The notes: generated by a model from the sequence alone, not told the origin. DNA of 11,529 nt from JASFRI01 sp050115015 (GCA_050115015.1 JASFRI010000103.1:1-11529), one strand, 5' to 3'; positions 1 to 6,760 are shown, counted from the first letter of the stretch. A program made the numbers and translations.

Positions 1-322
1 TCTCCAGGTGCTCCCGGGTCTGGGGCATCACCGACTCGTCGGCGGCAACGACGAGGAGGACCAGGTCGATCCCGCCGACCCCCGCGAGCATGTTCTTGAC
101 GAAGCGCTCATGCCCCGGGACGTCGATGAACGCAAGGCGCAGGTCGGGCGCGGGCTCGAGGAAGGCGAACCCCAGATCGATGGTGATCCCCCGGGCCTGT
201 TCCTCGGGGAGCCGATCGGTGTTCGTCCCGGTCAGCGCACGGACGAGCTCCGTCTTGCCGTGATCGATGTGTCCGGCGGTTCCGACCACGAAGCGCCGGT
301 GTTCGGCCTCCCGAATGGTCAT
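1..322 (-). CDS. selB: Selenocysteine-specific elongation factor SelB, N-terminal part (cut by window edge)
   Basis: SelB is the EF-Tu-like GTPase that carries Sec-tRNA to the ribosome at UGA codons marked by a SECIS hairpin. Only the first 107 codons are visible; the gene runs off the left edge. The translation shows the P-loop GHIDHGKT (residues 17-24), the switch I stretch TDRLPEEQARGITIDLGFA (35-53) and the G3 motif DVPGHE (67-72). The TDRLPEE...TIDLGFA wording is typical of SelB rather than EF-Tu, whose equivalent loop differs. The ATG at 322 gives a protein starting MTIREAEHRRF, with a GGGAG element about 10 bases upstream. It lies 31 bases after the DUF507 gene at 354-635 and probably shares its transcript. 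The C-terminal winged-helix SECIS-binding domains are outside the window. Identification is firm for the family, from sequence motifs alone. Confidence 0.95.
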   Translation of the reverse strand, partial: MTIREAEHRRFVVGTAGHIDHGKTELVRALTGTNTDRLPEEQARGITIDLGFAFLEPAPDLRLAFIDVPGHERFVKNMLAGVGGIDLVLLVVAADESVMPQTREHLE

Positions 323-353
323 GCGGCAGGCTCCCTGGAGAGGAGGGTAAGGG

Positions 354-635
354 CTAGCGAACTGAGCGCCTCTTCTCCAGTTCCTCCTCGTAGTACTTCC
401 GATAGAGGATCTCCCACTCCGGGCTCCCCTCGACGATATCCCGCTTCATCGAGGTGATCCGCGCGCGGGCGCGGTTCTCCATCTCCTCCTCGAGGGCGAT
501 CTCCCTGCGCAGGACCTCCAGGACCTCGAGGCGCACCTTGTTGTGGGGCTCCACGAAGGTGACGCTCCCGTCCTCGTTGAGAGCGTCGGCGACGACATGG
601 GAGAGATGGACGATCTTCTCGTGGCTCAGCTTCAT
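354..635 (-). CDS. DUF507 family protein (second of a tandem pair)
   Basis: A 93-residue, highly charged, mostly helical protein with no signal peptide or membrane segment, so cytoplasmic. It matches my knowledge of the DUF507 family: MKLSHEKI start, an acidic/aliphatic middle, and the characteristic end GSPEWEILYRKYYEEELEKR (residues 70-89). The family has no established function that I know of. Its ATG (633-635) overlaps the TGA of the upstream DUF507 gene in the 4-base string ATGA, so the two are probably translationally coupled. The two proteins are diverged paralogues: both begin MKL, share spaced I..L...V...L and G.V....P patterns, and have nearly equal length (93 and 92). selB follows after 31 bases. 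A role in selenoprotein synthesis would be guilt by association only. Confidence 0.9.
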   Translation of the reverse strand: MKLSHEKIVHLSHVVADALNEDGSVTFVEPHNKVRLEVLEVLRREIALEEEMENRARARITSMKRDIVEGSPEWEILYRKYYEEELEKRRSVR

Positions 636-910
636 AGGATCAGCTTCCGCTCGCGGACAAGCTTCGACTTGATGAGCTTGAACATCTCATGGTACTGGAT
701 GTTCTGGCGGTCAATCTGGTCGGCGTGGCCCCTCAGGATCTCCCGGACCTCCTCGTTGAGGCGGTCCTCCACCATGAGGTCCTCGGTCAGTGCGCGGGTC
801 ACCCGCTCGACCGCCGCCGCCGGATCGGCGGTCTTCACCATCCCCCGCCCCTCGAGCCGGCGGACGACCTGGTGTGCCAGGATCTGGATCTGCTCCGGCA
901 GCAGCTTCAT
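632..910 (-). CDS. DUF507 family protein (first of a tandem pair)
   Basis: A 92-residue cytoplasmic helical protein of the DUF507 family. The start is the ATG at 910 (MKLLPEQI), not the longer open frame reaching 1138: the short form matches its 93-residue neighbour in length and MKL start, and has GGAGGGG four bases upstream. The longer version would add about 76 Pro/Arg/Gly-rich residues and overlap the cyclase gene. Conserved-looking parts are VEDRLNEEVREIL (47-59) and the end IQYHEMFKLIKSKLVRERKL (71-90). It differs from its partner by lacking the W-x-x-L-Y-x-K-Y ending, which suggests two functionally distinct DUF507 types kept as a pair. An extended -10 promoter lies just upstream (960-968). 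No function can be stated. Confidence 0.9.
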   Translation of the reverse strand: MKLLPEQIQILAHQVVRRLEGRGMVKTADPAAAVERVTRALTEDLMVEDRLNEEVREILRGHADQIDRQNIQYHEMFKLIKSKLVRERKLIL

Positions 911-959
911 GGTCCCCTCCGCGGCCTGCGCCCAGCGTGACGCGAATGGCCATCTTTCG

Positions 960-968
960 AGTATAGCA
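960..968 (-). promoter_or_regulatory. Extended -10 promoter for the DUF507-DUF507-selB operon
   Basis: On the minus strand this reads TGCTATACT, a TGn extension plus a -10 hexamer matching TATAAT at five of six positions. The region where a -35 would sit (about 985-991) has no good TTGACA match, which is typical of extended -10 promoters. A start near 953 would give a leader of about 43 bases before the ATG at 910. It lies within the 80-base gap after the cyclase stop codon. Confidence 0.55.
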
Positions 969-990
969 CCGCGGTCGCGGGCGAGTGTGG

Positions 991-2892
991 CTACCCCGCC
1001 GGAGGAAGCGAGGTACCGTCCCATCCGTCGTCGGGGGGCGCGGCCCCGAAGGCCGCCAGGCGATCGAGGTAGAAGCGGTAGAGCGGCCGCGGCGCCCGCA
1101 CCTCGAGAGCCTCCAGACGCTCCCGGGCGGCCTCCCATTCCCGGCGCCGGAACAGGTCCAGGGCCTCGTGGAACCTGTCGAGCTCCTCCCGGAGCGCCGC
1201 CGTCACGTTCGCCTCGGGCCCGACCGGCTCGAAGATCGCCACCGGCTCCCGCCGTCCGCGGACCCGGACCCTATCCAGCTCGCGAAACAGGTAGCCGGGA
1301 GCGGCGTCCCGCGTGGACCCGCTGACGATCACCGGCGCGCCGTAGGCCTTCGTGAGGCCCTCCAGGCGCGATGCCAGGTTCACGGCATCGCCGATCACCG
1401 TGTAGTTCAGGCGCGTCTGCGAGCCCATGTTCCCCGCCACGACGGTGCCCGTGTTCAGTCCGACCCCCATCCGGAAGCCCTTCCCGGAGCCATCGTCGAG
1501 CTCCCGCAGGGCCGCGGTCATCTCCATCGCGGTGGCCACGGCCCGGGAGGCGTCGTCCGGGTGGCCCAGGGGCGCGCCGAACAGCGCCATGATCGCGTCG
1601 CCGATGTACTTGTCCACGACACCACCGTGGCGCTCCACGACCTCCGTCATGCGGGTCAGGTACGCGTTCAGCCGCGCGAGGATGGCCCGGGGCGCCTGTC
1701 CCTCGCACATCGCCGTGAATCCGCGCAGGTCCGAGAACAGGATCGTGACGATCCGTTCCTCGCCGCCGAGCTCGATCTCCTTGGAGAGCAGCTCCCGGGC
1801 GATGGCGGGCGAGACCACCTTCCCCAGGAGGTTCCGCACCCGGTCGCGCTCCTCCAGCCCTCGCATCATGTGGTTGAAGGCGCGGGCGAGCTCGCCGATC
1901 TCGTCGCGCTGCGGCAGGTCCAGGGTGCCGCTGTAGTCCCCGCCCTCGACCCGTCGCGCCTCCGCGGCGATCCGCAGGACCGGACGGGAGATCGACCGTC
2001 CAACCAGCGTCCCGAGGAGCACGCAGACCGTCAGTCCCCCGAGGAACAGGACCAGCAGTACGGCCCGGAGCCGGAGGTAGGGCGCCAGCGTCGCCCGCAC
2101 GGATCGCTGCAGGACCGCCAGGACGGCGCCCCTCCCTTCCCCGTGGATCGGCGTCACGAGGGAGAGGTAATCCTCTCCCGCCAGGTCCAGCACGACGCTG
2201 CGATCGGGCTCCCGGGGGGCCCGCTCCAGGGCCGCGCCGAGCCCCCCCCGGGACCCCGCCGGCAACGTGGATGCGAACGGCTCCCAGCTCCCGCCGTCCA
2301 TCGCCACCAGGGAGACGTGGGACAGGGTCAGCCGGCGAAACGCCTGCGCGAAGCGGTCGTCGATCCGGAAGCCGACGCAGATCCAGGCGTCGGGCATGGG
2401 GGCGAGCAGCGGCACGATCACCATCTGGTACCGCGTCCCGTCCAGGGAGAGGATCGTCGCCCCCTCGATCTCCCCGGCGTCGAGGAAGGCCTCGATCCGG
2501 TCCGCGAAGGGGAGCGGCGCCCCCGCGGCCGAGCGCCGCCGGGTGTCGGCGACCACCTCGTAGTCCAGGTCGGCCAGGATCATGACGTCGGCACCGATCC
2601 GCACCCGGTGGTTCTCCAGGGCGGAGAGCACCGTGTCCCGGTCCGCGGTGGCGTATGCCGTCTTGAAGGCGTAGTCCGCGGAGAGCAGCCGGGCCGCCTC
2701 GACCAGCCGACGCGCCCGCTCGTCGATCAGCCGGTGGAAGACCCCGCTCGCCACCTCCAGGGCGTCGTCGATCTGCCGCCGGGCGTTCCGGGTGTGGGCG
2801 ACGTTCACCAGCAGGAACGCTGCGGTGAGCACCAGCGCGAACAGGCCGAGGAACAGGACCAGCAGGCGACTCTGGAAGCTCCGGAATCTCAG
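991..2892 (-). CDS. Membrane-bound class III adenylate/guanylate cyclase with periplasmic sensor and HAMP domain
   Basis: A 633-residue receptor cyclase expected to make cAMP (or cGMP). Order: membrane helix 1 (about 11-30), periplasmic sensor (31-276, probably Cache-like), helix 2 (277-297), HAMP (298-352), catalytic domain (376-558), then the tail common in bacterial class III cyclases with the ending PP-x-x-x-WDG (619-626). Metal-binding Asp388 (FSDLRGFT) and Asp432 (YIGDAIM), Lys428, Thr498 at the base-selecting position, and transition-state Asn505/Arg509 (GDAVNLASRL) are all present, so it looks catalytically intact. No ATG, GTG or TTG exists between the upstream region and helix 1. The frame remains open to an ATG at 3117, but that adds 75 Arg/Pro-rich residues lying inside the cupredoxin gene. 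I choose CTG at 2892: it forms a CTGA overlap with that gene's stop and has GGAGG nine bases upstream. Last gene of a four-gene operon. Confidence 0.9.
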   Translation of the reverse strand: MRFRSFQSRLLVLFLGLFALVLTAAFLLVNVAHTRNARRQIDDALEVASGVFHRLIDERARRLVEAARLLSADYAFKTAYATADRDTVLSALENHRVRIGADVMILADLDYEVVADTRRRSAAGAPLPFADRIEAFLDAGEIEGATILSLDGTRYQMVIVPLLAPMPDAWICVGFRIDDRFAQAFRRLTLSHVSLVAMDGGSWEPFASTLPAGSRGGLGAALERAPREPDRSVVLDLAGEDYLSLVTPIHGEGRGAVLAVLQRSVRATLAPYLRLRAVLLVLFLGGLTVCVLLGTLVGRSISRPVLRIAAEARRVEGGDYSGTLDLPQRDEIGELARAFNHMMRGLEERDRVRNLLGKVVSPAIARELLSKEIELGGEERIVTILFSDLRGFTAMCEGQAPRAILARLNAYLTRMTEVVERHGGVVDKYIGDAIMALFGAPLGHPDDASRAVATAMEMTAALRELDDGSGKGFRMGVGLNTGTVVAGNMGSQTRLNYTVIGDAVNLASRLEGLTKAYGAPVIVSGSTRDAAPGYLFRELDRVRVRGRREPVAIFEPVGPEANVTAALREELDRFHEALDLFRRREWEAARERLEALEVRAPRPLYRFYLDRLAAFGAAPPDDGWDGTSLPPAG

Positions 2893-3557
2893 CGGTAGTC
2901 GCCTCCGCCGGATCGCGGCGCCCGGGTGCGGCGAAGATCGGGCTTGAGCTTCATCTGGAAGCCGAGGGAAGCCGTCTTCCCTTCCACGATCCGCACCATG
3001 GGGGCATCCGGGTCCGAGGCTCCCTTCCTGCGCGGATGCAGGGCCTCCACACGGTAATCGCCGGCCGGGAGTCCTTCGATGCGTGCCCGCCCCTCGGCCC
3101 CGGTGACGCCGGACCACGGGGTCTCGAGCACGTAGACGTAGGCGACCATCCAGTCATGGATGTTGCATCCGAGCACCACGAGCCCTGGCCGGTCGAACAC
3201 CACGGGGTCGGTCGGGGTCCCCTCGTAGAGGGGCAGCTCGAACGTCTTCGGCTTCGAGAAGGAATAGACGTGGTGCCGGATGTCGTCGCTGTTGGGGAAG
3301 GAAACGGGGGTGCCCATGGGGACGGCGGAGACCTGCGGGACAAACTCCTCGTCCACCTGGTCGATGATCGCCGGCGGGGGATCCGGCGGCAGCGCCGGAG
3401 CTCCCTCCGCGGGATAGACGGCGACCACCGCCCCCTCCACCGGCCGGCCCTTCGGGTCCCGGACCTGCACGTCGAGGTCGCCGGAGACGGCCCCCGCCGC
3501 GACGACGGGGAAGGCGAGCCAGGCCGCGAGCCGGAAGAGCCCCGGCGACCCGCACAA
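2889..3557 (-). CDS. Secreted cupredoxin-like protein (annotated in relatives as 'methylamine utilization protein')
   Basis: A 222-residue exported protein with an N-terminal signal peptide (hydrophobic LAAWLAFPVVAAGAV, residues 10-24, cleavage probably near 23-26). A cupredoxin fold is suggested by a complete type I copper ligand set: His95 or His96 in SDDIRHHVYSF, then Cys131, His134 and Met137 in GCNIHDWM. It is flanked by carboxypeptidase-regulatory-like strands (GDLDVQVRDPKGRPVEGAVV, 26-45, and GLPAGDYRVEALHP, 162-175). It should bind copper in the periplasm, as an electron carrier or copper/redox sensor; which one cannot be told. The start is a TTG (3557), the only initiation codon available before the signal peptide, four bases after the upstream barrel gene's TAG. 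Its TGA overlaps the cyclase CTG by four bases. The 'methylamine utilization' label comes from family resemblance; no methylamine dehydrogenase genes are nearby. Confidence 0.85.
   Translation of the reverse strand: MCGSPGLFRLAAWLAFPVVAAGAVSGDLDVQVRDPKGRPVEGAVVAVYPAEGAPALPPDPPPAIIDQVDEEFVPQVSAVPMGTPVSFPNSDDIRHHVYSFSKPKTFELPLYEGTPTDPVVFDRPGLVVLGCNIHDWMVAYVYVLETPWSGVTGAEGRARIEGLPAGDYRVEALHPRRKGASDPDAPMVRIVEGKTASLGFQMKLKPDLRRTRAPRSGGGDYR
2902..2906 (-). promoter_or_regulatory. Ribosome binding site supporting the CTG start of the cyclase
   Basis: GGAGG on the minus strand, nine bases before the CTG at 2892. It lies inside the last codons of the cupredoxin gene. It is the only strong Shine-Dalgarno match placed to serve an initiation codon before the first membrane helix, and is the main reason for the chosen start. 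Confidence 0.55.
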
Positions 3558-3561
3558 CCTG

Positions 3562-4431
3562 CTAGAAGCGGTAGAGATAGGTCACCCGCACGAGGTTGTT
3601 GTCGTAGTCCAGCCGGGAGCCGAGGTCCGCCGCGGACCGGCGGAACTCGTAGCTGAGGTCCAGGGACTTCCGGTCCCCCAGAGCCTGGTTCCAGCCGACC
3701 CGAAGAACCTGGGTGGTCGCATCGAGCCGGTAGGCGACCCGGCCGGGGAAGGCGTCGTCCGGCACGCGCTCCTCCGGCGAGGTCGCCAGGATCAGCGCCC
3801 TGCGCGGCTCGGCGCTCGAAGTGATCTGTCCCTGCCGGTACTGGTAGCGGACGTACAGCAGTCCCGAGCGGCTCACGACGATGTCGTTGTGAAAGGTCAG
3901 CCACCACGCGTCCTGGGTGAAGGCCTCCGACTCCGCGTCCCGCCGGTAGGCCGTGGCCTCGAGACGGTAGGTGTAGCGCGGGGTCGCCGGGTGGCCGAAC
4001 CGGAACGACGCCTCCGCCTCCGTCCCCCGCCGGATCTCGCTGCGGTAGGCCTGGTACGTGGCGGCTGCGGACAGCGCGAACCAGGGCGCGTCCGCCCCGA
4101 GCCGGGTCTTCCGGCGCCAGGCGAGCTCCAGGCCGGGGTCGGCGCCGGAGAGCCGGTCGTACTCGAAGACCACGGCGACGTCGAGGCTCCCCCGCAGCGT
4201 CAGGGAGCCGTTCTTACCGGCGCGCCAGCGCCAGCCGCCCTCGGGGGCCACCAGGAGGGAAACGGCGCCGAGGGGATCGTCCTCCTGCGTGGCGTCCGTG
4301 ACGTTGTCATCGTAGCCCACCTCGGCCCGGATCGTGCCGAGGCCGGCGGCGCCGGCGGCCGGGAACACGGCGCCGAGGAGCACCGACAGAGCGATCCCGG
4401 CCCCGCGGCCCCCCCCCGCCCGGACCCGCAT
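3562..4431 (-). CDS. Outer-membrane beta-barrel protein, function unknown
   Basis: A 289-residue exported protein. A signal peptide covers about residues 1-29 (RVRAGGGRG then a hydrophobic run ending AAGAAG). The mature part alternates polar and hydrophobic residues in amphipathic strands rich in Tyr, Trp and Arg, and ends in YLYRF with the C-terminal Phe that marks barrels for BAM assembly. Near the mature N terminus it has VGYDDNV (38-44), wording I associate with surface beta-barrel families. There is no obvious TonB box, plug or lipobox. The ATG at 4431 lies three bases after the TAG of the upstream barrel gene, and a TTG-started cupredoxin gene follows after four bases. I do not recognise the family; a surface receptor, pore or scaffold for the cupredoxin are possibilities without direct support. 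Confidence 0.8.
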   Translation of the reverse strand: MRVRAGGGRGAGIALSVLLGAVFPAAGAAGLGTIRAEVGYDDNVTDATQEDDPLGAVSLLVAPEGGWRWRAGKNGSLTLRGSLDVAVVFEYDRLSGADPGLELAWRRKTRLGADAPWFALSAAATYQAYRSEIRRGTEAEASFRFGHPATPRYTYRLEATAYRRDAESEAFTQDAWWLTFHNDIVVSRSGLLYVRYQYRQGQITSSAEPRRALILATSPEERVPDDAFPGRVAYRLDATTQVLRVGWNQALGDRKSLDLSYEFRRSAADLGSRLDYDNNLVRVTYLYRF

Positions 4432-4434
4432 CGG

Positions 4435-5286
4435 CTAGAAGGAGGTCCCCAGGTAGCCCACCACGCCGCTGAAGCGGTAATCCACCGACCAGGGGTCCTC
4501 GCCGGTCTGCTTGACCCGCAGGTCGGTTCCGGCAATCCCGACGCCGATGGCGAAGTGCCGCTGCGGACGGAACTCGAGCAGCAGCGAGGTGTCCTGGTAA
4601 CGCCCCTCGATGCCGCTGATCGACAGGTCGAGAAACTCGGCGCTGAACCGCACCACCATCCACCGGTACGCGGCGAAGTCGATGAAGAACCCGAGCCCGG
4701 GAACCGGCGCCAGCAGACGTCTCCCCGTCTCCTCGAACGAGACCCCGCTGACCGGGTTCCCGTCGGCATCGAGCTGGACGCCCTGCCCGCCGATCGCGGC
4801 GTCGAAGTCGAACACGCTTAGACCGGTCTGCAAACCCGTGTTGACCCGGCCGTTGTTGAAGAACGAGTACTGATAGTCGACCTTGTACAGGCTCATGTCC
4901 ATCTTCGAGTCGATCATGGCGTTCGCATCGTAGCGAACGCCGTCGAACTCGAACGACTCGCTGATGTTGAGATCCGATGACCGGTTGATCTCGAGCCAGG
5001 TGAACTCGAGGGTGTGCTTCGGACGGATCCGGAAGAAGCCCCCGAGCCGCACGATGCTCTGGTCGGACTGCAGGCCGAGGATGTCCTCCACGTCGATCGT
5101 CGTCCCCACGAGGTCCCCGATCCCGACCGAGACGGTCGTGTCGAGGTCCACGCCGTACCCCCCCAGCCCGACGCCCCAGCGATCCGCCGCGATGGGATAG
5201 TCGAACTCCAGCTCCGGATAGTCCGCCCGGGCGGGAAGCGGCCCCAGGACGAGAGCGAGGATGAACAGCGAGATCCCGTGTTTCAT
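4435..5286 (-). CDS. Outer-membrane beta-barrel protein, function unknown (first gene of the cyclase operon)
   Basis: A 283-residue exported protein. The ATG at 5286 is chosen because a clear signal peptide follows (MKHGISLFILALVLGPLPARA, cleavage before DYPELEF) and GGAGGAAGG lies just upstream; the frame stays open to 5406 but the extra 40 residues are Arg/Gly-rich and unlike coding sequence. The mature protein alternates in beta-strand fashion (YDANAMIDSKMDMSLYKVDY, FRIRPKHTLEFTWLEI) and ends GYLGTSF with a terminal Phe. An acidic stretch with ISGIEGRYQDTSLLLEF may be part of strands and loops. It is similar in size to the next gene, a second barrel, but I see no clear shared sequence. First gene of the operon that ends with the membrane cyclase. 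Substrate or ligand unknown. Confidence 0.8.
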   Translation of the reverse strand: MKHGISLFILALVLGPLPARADYPELEFDYPIAADRWGVGLGGYGVDLDTTVSVGIGDLVGTTIDVEDILGLQSDQSIVRLGGFFRIRPKHTLEFTWLEINRSSDLNISESFEFDGVRYDANAMIDSKMDMSLYKVDYQYSFFNNGRVNTGLQTGLSVFDFDAAIGGQGVQLDADGNPVSGVSFEETGRRLLAPVPGLGFFIDFAAYRWMVVRFSAEFLDLSISGIEGRYQDTSLLLEFRPQRHFAIGVGIAGTDLRVKQTGEDPWSVDYRFSGVVGYLGTSF

Positions 5287-5340
5287 GCGGCCTTCCTCCA
5301 CGGCCCGGCGACCCGCCGCCGTGCCCCTTGTCCGCGGCCA

Positions 5341-5380
5341 TCGATCGGAAGCGCCGCGCGGGGTCATCATATCCGATCGA
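5341..5380. repeat. 9-bp inverted repeat flanking the -10 box, possible operator
   Basis: TCGATCGGA at 5341-5349 and its exact reverse complement TCCGATCGA at 5372-5380 are separated by 22 bases that hold the -10 hexamer and the predicted start point. Arm centres are 31 bp apart, about three helical turns, so bound proteins would sit on the same DNA face. Each arm contains the palindrome CGATCG. It could be a paired operator or, in RNA, an unlikely long-loop hairpin. Confidence 0.45.
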
Positions 5381-5394
5381 CGGGCAGGCGTCAG
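5366..5394 (-). promoter_or_regulatory. Sigma-70-type promoter of the barrel-cupredoxin-cyclase operon
   Basis: Minus strand: -35 CTGACG (5389-5394), 17-base spacer, -10 TATGAT (5366-5371), matching consensus at four and five of six positions. Transcription would start near 5359, giving a leader of about 73 bases before the ATG at 5286. It is the best promoter-like sequence in the 167-base gap after the lipoprotein gene and supports a transcript separate from that gene. Confidence 0.6.
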
Positions 5395-5400
5395 TCCGAC

Positions 5401-5429
5401 CCGCAACGCGCGGCCCGGCCCACTTGCGG
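5401..5429. repeat. Intergenic inverted repeat downstream of the lipoprotein gene
   Basis: CCGCAA (5401-5406) pairs with TTGCGG (5424-5429) around a GC-rich 17-base loop, 25 bases beyond the lipoprotein stop codon. No T-run follows on the minus strand, so it is not a convincing intrinsic terminator; it may be an mRNA 3'-end hairpin. Confidence 0.3.
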
Positions 5430-5453
5430 CTTACGGCGCGTGCGGCGGGGCGC

Positions 5454-6680
5454 TCAGGCGGGTGCCGGCGCGAGCCGCCGCACCAGCCAGAACGCTCCCG
5501 CGGCGAGCACGAGCAGGACACCGCCGGCCAGCTGCACGAGCCGCCAGAACAGGTGATCGATGGCCCGCTCCACCTGGCCGCCCGCCTGCTCCACGAGCCG
5601 GCCGGCCATGGCCTCCGCCTCCCGCAGCACCGTCTCGCGCTCCCCGGCGAGGCTGTGCAGCGCCGCCTGCCGCTCGGCGGTCACGGCGGCGAGCACGACG
5701 CCCCGCTCCGCCCGGACCTCCTCCAGGACGGCAATCCGCTCCCGCGTGAGGCGATCCAGCGTGACGGCGAGCTGCCGCTCCATCTCCCGGAACACGGCCT
5801 CCCGCTGCTCGTCGAGGAACGAGGCCGCGCCGCCGTCCTCGGTGGCGAGGGAGTCGGTGAGCTGGAGCGCGACGCCCCCGAGCCGATCTACCATGGCGCT
5901 GGCGCTCTCGAGGGAGTCGGCCATCCGGTCGACGTCCTCGAGGGTGCGAACCACGTCCTCCCTCGAGGCGTATTCCCCCACCACGTACTGGGACTGCCAG
6001 CGCGCGAACTTGGGCAGCTGGTCCGCGAACAGGTCGATGCGGGCCGCCAGGTCCGCCACGTCCGTCTGCAGCTGCCCGACGGTGGCGAAGCCGCCGGCCC
6101 GGCTCGCGGCCGCCACGTCCGCCACGAAGTTCACCATCGAGACCCTGGTGAGGCTGGGCCCCTCGATCGGCGTCTCGGCGGCCCATCCCGCGATCAGCTC
6201 CCGGGCCGCATCGATATTGCCGGTAGCGGAGGCGCGCAGCGCCAGCGCCTCGACGGTGTCGATCATCTGTTCCGCCGCGTCGAGGGCGATCGGCTGCTGC
6301 GGCCCGAACAGGTCCCTGCCGTCGCCCTCGGTGAGATAGGTGCGGAGCTGGAGCGTGAAGGCCCAGACGTCGACGAGGGCGAGGAGCGGGTCCTGGCGGA
6401 AGACCGCCTGGTTCGTGCGCGGGATCGCCTCCAGCTTCCACCGCAGGGCGGCCCTGCGTATCTGCGGGTCCGGGGAGGCCGCGGCGATCTCGTCGGCGGC
6501 ATCCTCGACGATGCCCCCCACCTGCGGCGCGAGATCCCGCACCCGCAGCCGGAGCTCCTGGGCGGTGACCCCGACGTTCTTGGCGGCCTTCATCAGGGAC
6601 GTCTGCTTCGGCGCGCTGGCGCAGCTGGCGGCGACCAGGAGCAGCAGGGCGGTGGGAATCGTGGCGGCGGCTCGGGTCAT
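5454..6680 (-). CDS. Lipoprotein with hendecad coiled coil and C-terminal membrane helix, function unknown
   Basis: A 408-residue protein of no family I recognise. The ATG at 6680 begins a lipoprotein signal (MTRAAATIPTALLLLVAASC; lipid-bearing Cys20) and has GGGAGGA five bases upstream; the frame stays open to 6908 but the added residues do not look coded. Residues 21-285 are predominantly helical (for example VDVWAFTLQLRTYL and FADQLPKFARWQSQYVVGEY). Residues about 286-375 are a coiled coil with four successive 11-residue repeats beginning ER at 314, 325, 336 and 347. Residues 379-400 are a membrane helix followed by RR, which suggests the C terminus is cytoplasmic. A lipid at one end and an inner-membrane helix at the other suggest a periplasmic tether. 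After Cys20 the next residue is Ala, which under the E. coli Lol rule favours the outer membrane. It stands alone between a 303-base and a 167-base gap. Confidence 0.75.
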   Translation of the reverse strand: MTRAAATIPTALLLLVAASCASAPKQTSLMKAAKNVGVTAQELRLRVRDLAPQVGGIVEDAADEIAAASPDPQIRRAALRWKLEAIPRTNQAVFRQDPLLALVDVWAFTLQLRTYLTEGDGRDLFGPQQPIALDAAEQMIDTVEALALRASATGNIDAARELIAGWAAETPIEGPSLTRVSMVNFVADVAAASRAGGFATVGQLQTDVADLAARIDLFADQLPKFARWQSQYVVGEYASREDVVRTLEDVDRMADSLESASAMVDRLGGVALQLTDSLATEDGGAASFLDEQREAVFREMERQLAVTLDRLTRERIAVLEEVRAERGVVLAAVTAERQAALHSLAGERETVLREAEAMAGRLVEQAGGQVERAIDHLFWRLVQLAGGVLLVLAAGAFWLVRRLAPAPA

Positions 6681-6695
6681 GGCGGTCCTCCCGGC

Positions 6696-6715
6696 GGACG
6701 CCGTCGCCGGCGTCC
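6696..6715. repeat. Small perfect hairpin in the leader of the lipoprotein gene
   Basis: GGACGCC (6696-6702) and GGCGTCC (6709-6715) form a 7-bp stem with a 6-base loop, about 15 bases upstream of the ATG at 6680 and next to the GGGAGGA ribosome binding site. It might affect translation; this is inference from position only. Confidence 0.35.
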
Positions 6716-6760
6716 ACCTCCAGGCAGAGGATACGCCAATCCCCTGGCCCGCAACATTTC

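Noticed and set aside
2889..2891. TGA at the end of the cupredoxin gene as a selenocysteine codon, considered because selB is present
   Set aside because: Reading on gives no sensible continuation and the TGA forms a normal stop-start overlap with the cyclase. No in-frame TGA within any assigned gene was seen.
985..2898. A 637-codon open frame on the plus strand opposite the cyclase
   Set aside because: It lies antisense to a gene with intact catalytic motifs, and its translation is rich in Arg, Pro, Gly, His and Asp with no domain; high-GC codon bias keeps the opposite frame open.
2893..3117. Longer N terminus for the cyclase starting at the ATG at 3117
   Set aside because: It would overlap the cupredoxin gene by more than 220 bases, the added 75 residues are Arg/Pro-rich, and they would precede a normal first membrane helix.
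5401..5429. Intrinsic terminator for the lipoprotein gene
   Set aside because: The stem is only 6 bp with a long loop and no T-run follows, so it is listed only as an inverted repeat.
6728..6754. Promoter for the lipoprotein gene (TTGCGG, 15 bases, TATCCT)
   Set aside because: Spacing is short and the -35 match is poor; mentioned within the intergenic entry but not called as a feature.
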